Source: Lagopus muta (taxonomy: Eukaryota > Chordata > Aves > Galliformes > Phasianidae). From it: a DNA stretch of 64,000 bases. The notes beneath the pieces were generated by a model. The model did not search any database. It had not been told where the DNA came from and saw only the letters and a list, made by a program, of their open reading frames with translations. Numbering within the stretch: the first letter of the stretch is position 1; the number at the start of each line of letters is the position of its first letter. The DNA is taken from positions 7,529,001 to 7,593,000 of the forward strand of contig NC_064437.1 of assembly GCF_023343835.1 (NCBI RefSeq), read 5' to 3'. The translations under genes and the position numbers were made by a program. This document shows, in pieces, positions 53,221-60,393 of this stretch.

Positions 53221-53640
53221 AATGCTAAGTCACAGCTTGAAGCAGTGATGGAACACCTGGTGGGAAGGCAGGGCCAACCCAGGGAAGCTCAGGTACATGC
53301 AATGCAGCTGACTAGAAGGGGTGGAGCCAGGATCCAGCCCTTTCCAGACCTCATTTAAGGGTTGGCAAGGGAGGTAAGGGTATCTCTCTGGAGATTGTTA
53401 TGTACCTGAGGTCTTCTAAGGGTAAGCAGAGGGTTCCTCGGTTCCTCGGTTCCTCGGTTCCTCGGTTCCTCGGTTCCTCGGTTCCTCGGTTCCTCGGTTC
53501 CTCGGTTCCTCGGTTCCTCGGTTCCTCGGTTCCTCGGTTCCTCGGTTCCTCGGTTCCTCGGTTCCTCGGTTCCTCGGTTCCTCTCCCCCCTCTCCTTTCT
53601 TTGTTTCTGTGTCTTTTGCTGTTACATCTGAGCTTATCCT
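53221..53640 (+). repeat. Unnamed LTR-like interspersed repeat, copy 2, with octamer array inside
   Basis: Same orientation as the copy at 34852-35110, with the identical 16-mer at 53316-53331, the TATA-like CATTTAAGG near 53352-53360 and TCTGGAGATTG at about 53388-53398. Downstream of the shared GGGTAA, this copy carries the GGTTCCTC array, then a pyrimidine-rich tail. The copies are well diverged and 18.4 kb apart with no internal retroviral genes recognised between them, so they are better read as independent insertions than as two LTRs of one provirus. Confidence 0.65.
53432..53583 (+). repeat. Perfect 19-copy tandem array of the octamer GGTTCCTC
   Basis: The 152 bp consist of 19 uninterrupted, identical 8-bp units, counted from the sequence. 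Lack of any mismatch indicates recent expansion or homogenisation and makes it a likely length polymorphism (VNTR). Because 8 is not a multiple of 3 and the unit has no stop in this phase, an open frame with a repeated VPRFLGSS octapeptide runs through it (from 53400). That is a by-product and not a gene. Confidence 0.97.
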
Positions 53641-56600
53641 TACTCTCTGTAGCTTTAGACTTTGATGCTCTGCTAGTTTGTTATGCCTTCCACTGCTACA
53701 TCTACTATACTACATATGGTATTAGAATGCAAATATATATGTGCACATCCATTAGGTATATGTAATGTATAGCATTTCCCAAATATGTAAGTCTATGGAA
53801 AATGTATCTGAAAATAGTTTGGGCGTAAGGTGGATCAAATGAGGTTGGCAGTTATTTCTGAGCTCTAGCCATACTGACTACTCTTGAGTGATATGGAGAT
53901 CAGGTTTGGATGATGGATATCCAACTGACTTAAGCTGCATCTGGCTGGATGAGCTCTCTTATAAGCCTACTTGCTTAAGATACATTAAACTAAGCACACA
54001 GACACACATATAGCACTTTGAGATTAGAGAAGTTCAGATCCTGGACAGCTTCTATTGTTAAGCTCACAAAACACTAAGATAAATAATAGAAAATGCTGCA
54101 GCTGCTATTTACTTAGGGCAGTTTTGCCATGTGACATCAGAAAACATTCCATGGTGAAATTTATTATAATAAAAATGGACTTGGTGAGACTTTGTGATCT
54201 ATTAAGCTTCCAGCTAATGAGACTCTTGTTTATCCAGTCGACAGATGGTGTTTTTCTGCTGATTCACAGCACTGAAGTGGTTACTGGAAAAAGTACCATG
54301 AGTTTAATAAGGAACAGGCCCATATACACACATACAACAAAAGTGCACCATATTCCACCAGTTCCAAAAGGAGGAAAAACAAAACAAAACAGTTTTTGAA
54401 CCGAATCACATTTTCATGCACACAATGCATGTTTTAAGATTCTCCACCAGGTACGCTATTAGTAAAACAGCTGTTCTAGTCACACACACACTGTGTTAAT
54501 TGCAATTTTTTGGGTTATTCTTCCCTGGGTTAAAAGAATTAAAGTCACACATAGAATCTTCCTTCAGAAGTGCTATCTTGGAAGGCTGGTTTATCTTTTT
54601 TATAATGAAGAATCATCCCTGCTAATGAAACTTCTCTCAGACTTCTCATCAATACGCACTAGCAAACTTAAAATTGTATCAAGGCTGTAGAAAGTGATGG
54701 CAATCTGGAAACCAGAAAAACAAAATGAATGCTAAAGAGTTGAACCTTAAAGGACTCTGGAGCAGCTGAACTCTCATCTTTCTCCAAAACAAAAAAAAGG
54801 CATTCAAACTGTTTATGAAATTAAATAGAACTTCTGGAACTGCACACTGAACTATGCTGAACAGGAAGAAATCTCAGCTTAATAGGCCTCAAGGAAAAAG
54901 ATCTATTGTAGCTGTTTCTTGAGTACAGATTTTGCTACACAGCAGGGAGCTTACTCCTGCTTGGGTAGATGAGTTGCTTTTGGACATTTCTTTCAGCATC
55001 TCTATGATTTAATATGTTTAAGGGATGGGACAGTAATGCAAGGGCTCAAGTTGCAGATGGAAGGTCTCAAAAAGCCAGGATTCACCGTACTTGTAGTAGA
55101 AGAACAGCAGGGCAGGTTCTTTCTGCCCCTGCTGGCCCAAATCCAGAATATCTTTAAGAGAATGAGAGAACAAAAGCTGGAAAGCATTTAGTGAAGTGTT
55201 AATAGCACTCGCCTATCCCACTGTTCTGTTTGTGTGTATGCATATATTTTTGTATGTAAACACAATGTATATAAATAAATACACATATGTATTCTTTCCT
55301 AGGTGTATGCACATGTAATGCTTGCATTATATACATACACCAGCACAGACTAAACTTTATACAGAGGGAGAATGCACAGTGGAATCTAACACTGGGAAAG
55401 GTTTTCTTTAGTGTATTTACGTGCCTAGTCTCAGACAGGATGTGGTCTGTCATTGCAGGGGCCACAGCACAAGGTGAGACTTTGCAAAATGTAATACAAG
55501 CTATTAATACTAGTTGGTCTGCAAAATTCATACCTGGCCCTCAGATGGGAGGATGTTAGGATTGAGGGGGATTTTGTTCAAGAGCTAGATTGGTTGTTTG
55601 TGGAACTCTGAGACAAAAGATGCTGAGTTGGATACATGAGGACAAACAGGCAACAAATATACACATATAGCACATATAAGACTGAGAACAATACTACATC
55701 ATATGTTATATTGGTTGCAATAGAAACAAAAGATGTAAAACATGTTAACACAGTTACGATAATTGAGCAGACAGCCTTAAGCAGAGGCTTGTTCTTCTGA
55801 CAAGTGTGTGTTTTGAATCATTAATTACGTGACTGAACAGTGATGTTACACGTGAATACAACTGCTACCATCAAAATCAATCTTCTGCAGGAAAATCTGT
55901 ACCTTCTAGATGCCTCACAGCACGGGTGTCATGGCACATAGGTGATGGCATGGCAGCTAGCAGTGCAAATGCTTTGGGCTTGTTAACTTATGAGTTCAGG
56001 GCAGCTACATATTATGCCACCTGTGCACAAGACAGAAATCCAATTAGGGTTCTTACTTGTACCTGAGCAACCTGATCAGATATGGAGTCTAACCCTTCTT
56101 TGAGCAAAGCCATGTGGATGACATTGCTCTTGACATGCCTTAGAACTGAAATTATTCTGTGATTCGCAGCATACAAAAAGAGGAATTTTCTGCTCCCACC
56201 AGAGATGGCAAAAGACACCTCCAGCTTCACTTGTAGGAAAAGGACAAAGGAAAGGCTGAGCTCAGACTTCCAGTTTTGGCACAGCACAATTTCTGGGAGA
56301 ATGTGTGGTTCAGAGTCCCTCATTAAAGAAAAGGTGCAAGAAATAGAGTTTAAAATCCAGTAAGTTCTTTGAAATACTTCAAAAGAAAGTACAGCATGAT
56401 AGAAAGACAGACAGCATAGAAGCCAACAGTATTTCACCTGGGAGTAAAGGTGAGACAAAAGGGCAGTTAGTCCTGTAAGGAGCATGTTCTGATTTAAAAA
56501 ATAAAAAAGAATTACACTCTCCTGCACATAGATACTGATCCTTCACAAACTGTTTTCTCCAAGAGCCAGTATCTCTTGCCTGTTGGAAACTCACCATAGT

Positions 56601-58559
56601 TATGAGTTCCAATGCCAGTTTCTCACTAACAAATAAATATGCCTTCTATTCCATGGGGTTTTGCTTTGCCTGATTAAAGATATTGTTAAAGCTTCCACAA
56701 GTATTTTTTGTGCCCACATGGGCTCCTTGCTGAATCTGGCTGTCCTCACTTCCTGACTTACTACAACTTACTTGTTAAGTTACTGCCTCGCTGCACCCCT
56801 GAAGTGGTTGCCTTTAAGTGGTTGCTGAAATGATTAATATTTCTTCAGGAAAGCTCTTTGAAGATGATACATGACATAAATATCAGACAACACTATAACG
56901 CTTCCCAAAAAACAATACAGCTTTTGTAAGATTAGAAGCCTATTTCCCCCACTAGATTTCTGGAAATTTGTACAAACAAAATAACATAACCTTCCCTTTG
57001 CCATTTATCCCTCTTATCTCTTCAAAGCTTTTAATAGTATTTCCCATCTGATTACTGCTAATCACATTGTTATACTGCTTTTACGGCCTTGGGGGTTATG
57101 ATAAAGCTTCTCTATTATTCCCGATAGGAACAAAACAGTAGCAGGTAGGCAGCAATATACATTTTCCAAAGATCAGAGCCATTATGTAATGTTTTTGTAA
57201 ATATTTACTTTAGGAGCAGGCTAAATGTTACTTAAGATTTGTTCTAAACTGCTGTGTTTAAAGGAAAAAAAAAAATCATGAGGACATATGGAACTCATCT
57301 GAAGGAGAAAAAAAAAATTGTTACAATTACACAAAAGAATTAATTTCTTTTTCCTGGTACCTAAGAGTAATGTTCAAAAATGCTGTGGCATGCTTTGAAT
57401 CTTAAGTGGCACATCATGATACATATCATGTGGTTTGTGGTCTCTTCTTCCTAACCGCTCGCAGCTTTGGCTGGAGTTTCCCCAACCTGACTGTCCCACC
57501 AAATTGGTACACACCCACACTGAGTTCCCATTGGGATTTCTGGTCCTGTTCTGCTCTTTTTTTTTTTTCTTTCCCCTTTTTCTTAGTCATCTTGCCCACA
57601 AGTAGCATAAATCAAGGCGAGGCTGTGTTTTCACAGCTAGGCAGCTCTTGCAACATCAGGGTTGAGTTCAGGGAAATGGCTGGAAAACTGGCTATGTCCC
57701 CCTCCCCCCAACCACACCTGCCTTTTGGCTAATGGAAGATGAGCACAGAGCCAAAGACATTTGTTTATTCTTGCTCTGGGTGCTTTGATTATGTATGCCA
57801 CTGGTGAGGGTAGTCGCCCTGCCTCACAGCACGTGTGTCCATGACTGAAGGCCTCATGTTGTCTTTCAGATCATCTTTTGGGCATCTTCTCCAGCGCCAG
57901 TCACAACACTGGAGGTGTCCCAGGGGCCACCAGGCCACCAGCACTGCCCTGTCATCCATGCGCTTTGCAACCTTGCTGCCTCCTATCCTCTATTTCACTC
58001 TTAGGGAAGCACTTAGAAATATTTCTTTGCCATGGCCAGGAAAGCTTCTGGAGCCCAGGACCTTGCCTGGCACTAGCAACTAATATTTCACCAAGAAAGC
58101 CTGGTAGCTTTGATTCTTCTCCAAATAGCATGAAAGTTTGCAGTTTTGGGGAAGCTTTATGGTCGTAGAGGTGATGGGAAGGCTGGGATCCCGTCTGCTC
58201 TGTGGTGCTTAGTGCCCTGATAGGATGCTGAGGTAACCGATGGTTGCTAGCACACATCTCCAGCCTGCCCTGGTTCCTGCTGCTGCAGGGGCTTCTAAAG
58301 AAAGATCCTGGCTGTGTTGCCAGCAAGAACTAGCCTGTGTCCTGCAACTTCCTCCTGCGTGGAAGCTGCATAATTAGTGATGTGAACAGAACCGTTCAGA
58401 GGGGTTTGCTTTGATCCCTGTGAGGTGCTGAGGTGACCAAGATGGTGGGGATGGCTGAGAAGCTGGGCAGGGCGCAGCCAGCATGTGCCCTCTGCTACAG
58501 TGATGTTCTGGGGGGGGGGGGCAGTGCCTGTGAGGACACGTCGCCTCCCGCCTAGGCAG
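53641..58559. other. Intergenic up to the CpG island
   Basis: AT-rich until about 57.4 kb, then gradually GC-richer towards the TRABD2B promoter. A 171-codon minus-strand frame (56012-56527) has no recognisable domain. No exon was identified. Confidence 0.55.
58510..58521. repeat. G homopolymer (12 G)
   Basis: A run of 12 G at the upstream edge of the CpG island. Confidence 0.8.
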
Positions 58560-58737
58560 CCAGCGGAAGGCTGTGAGCAGCCTCAGGAGACGTTCCTTCT
58601 CGGGAAGAGCCCCCGTGGGTGACTGTGTGACGCCGTGCGGGACGGGAAGCTCGAAACTCCGCTTTGGAAGCGCTACACAGGTGCTGAGCCGGCGAGCGGG
58701 ACGCCACCGCCCCTCCGTCAGCTGCGCTGGGGAGCGA

Positions 58738-58751
58738 TCGCCCCCTGGCGG
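58738..58751 (-). promoter_or_regulatory. Candidate CTCF binding site
   Basis: Read on the minus strand the sequence is CCGCCAGGGGGCGA, a close fit to the vertebrate CTCF core (CC-x-x-x-AG-x-x-GGC). It lies about 685 bp upstream of the TRABD2B start codon inside the CpG island. Promoter-proximal CTCF sites often anchor loops to distant enhancers, which would suit the gene desert upstream. Occupancy is inference. Confidence 0.45.
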
Positions 58752-58923
58752 CGGCCCGGCCAAACGGCGGCGGGAGGCGCGGGCGGGCCGGGGCGGCTGC
58801 GCGAAACTTTCCGCCGCAGCCCGAGTTTGGCCTCCCCGGCGCGGTGCGCGCCGCCGCCCCGCCGAGCAGCGTCCTCCGGGCCCGGGGCTCCGCGGGAGCT
58901 TCTCTTTGCCGCCGCTGTGCTGA

Positions 58924-58982
58924 ATTTTTTTTTCTTTTTTTCTTTCTTTTTTTTTTTTAATTACTATTATTATTATTATTTT
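58924..58982. repeat. T-rich tract followed by (ATT)n
   Basis: An almost pure T run interrupted by single C residues (58926-58959) passes into ATT repeats (about 58964-58982). It is an AT-rich island in otherwise very GC-rich promoter DNA. Confidence 0.85.
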
Positions 58983-58988
58983 GGCTAA

Positions 58989-59034
58989 TTCCCGCCTCCC
59001 CTCCCAACCTCCTCCCGAACCGGCGGGGCGGGAA
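58989..59034. promoter_or_regulatory. Inverted pair of E2F-type sites
   Basis: TTCCCGCC at 58989-58996 and GGCGGGAA at 59027-59034 are exact reverse complements, 30 bp apart, and each fits the E2F consensus. A further E2F-like GCGCGAAA lies at 58799-58806. The right-hand site overlaps a GC box (GGGGCGGG). Function is inferred from motif match only; such motifs are common in CpG islands. Confidence 0.35.
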
Positions 59035-59133
59035 GGGAGCTTCTCCAGTCTGCAAAATCAAAGCATGGCGGAGGCTGGCGATGAGAACCGTCCTCCCCAA
59101 AGCATCCAGCGCCTCTGACAAGCCCGGAGCCAG

Positions 59134-59188
59134 AGGGGGTGGGGGTGGGAAGGGCGGGAGGGGGGAGAGCATGGGAGGGAGGGGGCGG
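59134..59188 (+). other. G-rich run with G-quadruplex potential in the TRABD2B promoter or leader
   Basis: At least six runs of three or more G separated by one to a few bases occur in this stretch on the plus strand, satisfying the usual four-run quadruplex pattern. It sits about 235-290 bp upstream of the start codon. If it lies within the transcript it could fold in the 5' leader; otherwise it could form in promoter DNA. Confidence 0.55.
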
Positions 59189-59245
59189 CCAGTCCTTCCC
59201 CCTGCACTTGTCAGATGCAGATGGGACTGGCAAAGTTTGTTTGAA

Positions 59246-59356
59246 TAAAAAAAAAAAAAAAGAAAAAAGAAAAAAAAGAAAAAGCAACAAAAAAAGAAAA
59301 AAAAAAAAAAAAGGGGGAAGAGCAGGAGGAGGGGGAGGGAAAAAAAAAAAAAAAAG
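59246..59356. repeat. A-rich / purine tract upstream of the TRABD2B start codon
   Basis: A sequence of A runs of up to 15-17 bases broken by G, GC or a short GGGGGAAGAGCAGGAGG-like insert, ending about 67 bp before the start codon. It continues as a GA-rich tract to 59420. The tract may be within the 5' untranslated region, which would make it prone to length variation and sequencing error. Confidence 0.85.
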
Positions 59357-59422
59357 ATCCTAGAAATCCAAAAAGGCTCATCTGGGAAGGAGAGAGAGGA
59401 GAGGAGAGCGAGAGGAAGCGGG

Positions 59423-59530
59423 ATGCAACTCAACCTGACGCTGATCTGCTTCGTCTTCGGGGGTTTCCTGCCCGACGCCGCGGCCCGGCGGGAGCAGATG
59501 GACACGGGGCAGTGCGACCTGCCCCGCTCG
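59423..59530 (+). CDS. TRABD2B: TIKI2 (TRABD2B) coding exon 1: start codon and signal peptide
   Basis: This exon encodes residues 1-36 of a TIKI-family Wnt-inactivating metalloprotease. The start is the ATG at 59423, with G at -3 (a moderate Kozak context). It opens a signal peptide: a short polar N-terminus, a hydrophobic core [12 protein letters not shown] at residues 5-16, then a small-residue stretch DAAARR where cleavage is likely. Family members are secreted through the ER and held at the cell surface, so a signal peptide is expected here. The exon ends at TCG followed by GTGAGC, a good splice donor, in phase 0, and joins exon 2 in frame. A second in-frame ATG at codon 26 would remove the signal peptide and is unlikely to be used. 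The first-exon sequence is poorly conserved in this family, so its assignment rests on signal-peptide character, position and splice phase. Transcript evidence was not available. Confidence 0.82.
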
Positions 59531-59832
59531 GTGAGCCGGGCCGCGCGGAGCCGGGGGGGGCGGAGAGGGGCGCGGGGGAGGCGCTGCCCCACGCGGCGCC
59601 GCGGACACGCGTGGCCCCGCAGGTGTGCGCGGGTGCCCCGTGTGAGGGGTGCGGTGTGCTGGTGGGGTGTGTGTGTGTGTGTGTGGATAGCGTGGGTATG
59701 GAGCGTTCGTGTTGCTCTGGGGCTGTGCTGGACGGTCCCCCAGCGTTCCCTGCCACCCGTGGGTCGCTTGTTCTTGTTGCAGTGGCTCTTGACCCTCCGC
59801 CACTGACTGTCCTCTGCTTTCCTTCCCCTCAG
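59531..59832 (+). other. TRABD2B: Intron 1 of TRABD2B (302 nt)
   Basis: A GT-AG intron: donor GTGAGC, acceptor preceded by a long pyrimidine run (CTTTCCTTCCCCTCAG). It is GC-rich, lies inside the CpG island, and contains a GT dinucleotide run at about 59667-59685. Retaining it would shift the frame, because 302 is not a multiple of three. It is short for a vertebrate first coding intron. Confidence 0.8.
59667..59685. repeat. (GT)n microsatellite in TRABD2B intron 1
   Basis: About nine GT units in a row within the 302-nt intron. Confidence 0.8.
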
Positions 59833-60393
59833 CAAGGAGAGCTGAACTCCTTCCTCTGGACCATCCGCCGCGACCCCCCCGCTTATCTCTTCGGCACCAT
59901 CCACGTGCCCTACACGCGGGTGTGGGATTTCATCCCCGACAACTCTAAGGCCGCTTTCCACGCCAGCTCCAGCGTCTACTTCGAGCTGGATCTCACCGAC
60001 CCCTACACCATCTCAGGGCTGGCCAGCTGCCAGATGCTGCCCCACGGGGAGAACCTGCAGGACGTGCTGCCCCGTGAGCTTTACCGCCGCCTCAAACGCC
60101 ACCTGGACTACATCAAGCTGATGCTGCCCCACTGGATGACCCCGGACCAGCGGGGCAAAGGGCTCTACGCTGACTACCTCTTCAACGCCATCGCCGGCAA
60201 CTGGGAGCGCAAGAGGCCCGTCTGGGTGATGCTGATGGTGAACTCTTTGACAGAGACCGACATCCGCTCCCGTGGAGTGCCGGTGCTTGATCTCTACCTC
60301 GCCCAGGAGGCTGAGAGGATGAAGAAGACGACGGGCGCGGTGGAGAGGGTGGAGGAGCAGTGTCACCCGCTGAACGGGCTCAACTTCTCCCAG
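59833..60393 (+). CDS. TRABD2B: TIKI2 (TRABD2B) coding exon 2: N-terminal half of the metalloprotease domain
   Basis: The exon encodes 187 codons (residues 37-223) and is bounded by a pyrimidine-rich acceptor ending CCCCTCAG and the donor GTAAGG, both in phase 0. It opens with [11 protein letters not shown] and carries the first GxxH motif, GTIH (G57-H60), which in TraB/TIKI proteins forms part of the metal-dependent active site. The conserved acidic segment YFELDLTD (E87) follows, then [21 protein letters not shown], typical of TIKI proteins. It ends in [11 protein letters not shown] with an N-glycosylation sequon at N220. The second GxxH and the C-terminal membrane anchor must lie in later exons outside the window. 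Family members cleave the N-terminus of Wnt proteins and so reduce Wnt signalling. TRABD2B is preferred over TRABD2A from remembered differences ([30 protein letters not shown]). The upstream gene desert agrees, but no alignment was run. Family assignment is near certain; the paralogue is about 75-80% certain. Confidence 0.93.

Noticed and set aside
34852-53640. Reading the two LTR-like copies as the ends of one 18-kb provirus
   Set aside because: The copies are strongly diverged, differ in internal structure, and no retroviral gene remnants were recognised between them.
53400-53765. Open frame encoding repeated VPRFLGSS octapeptides
   Set aside because: Created by a stop-free 8-bp tandem repeat; no coding context on either side.
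56012-56527. 171-codon minus-strand frame with hydrophobic segments
   Set aside because: Hydrophobic character follows from T-rich sequence; no recognised family, signal-anchor arrangement or splice structure. One or two frames of this length are expected by chance in 64 kb.
58957-59961. A 334-codon minus-strand open frame across the TRABD2B promoter and exons
   Set aside because: It is a by-product of GC-rich and homopolymer sequence: the translation is proline/histidine-rich with long phenylalanine runs, antisense to real exons and to A-rich tracts.
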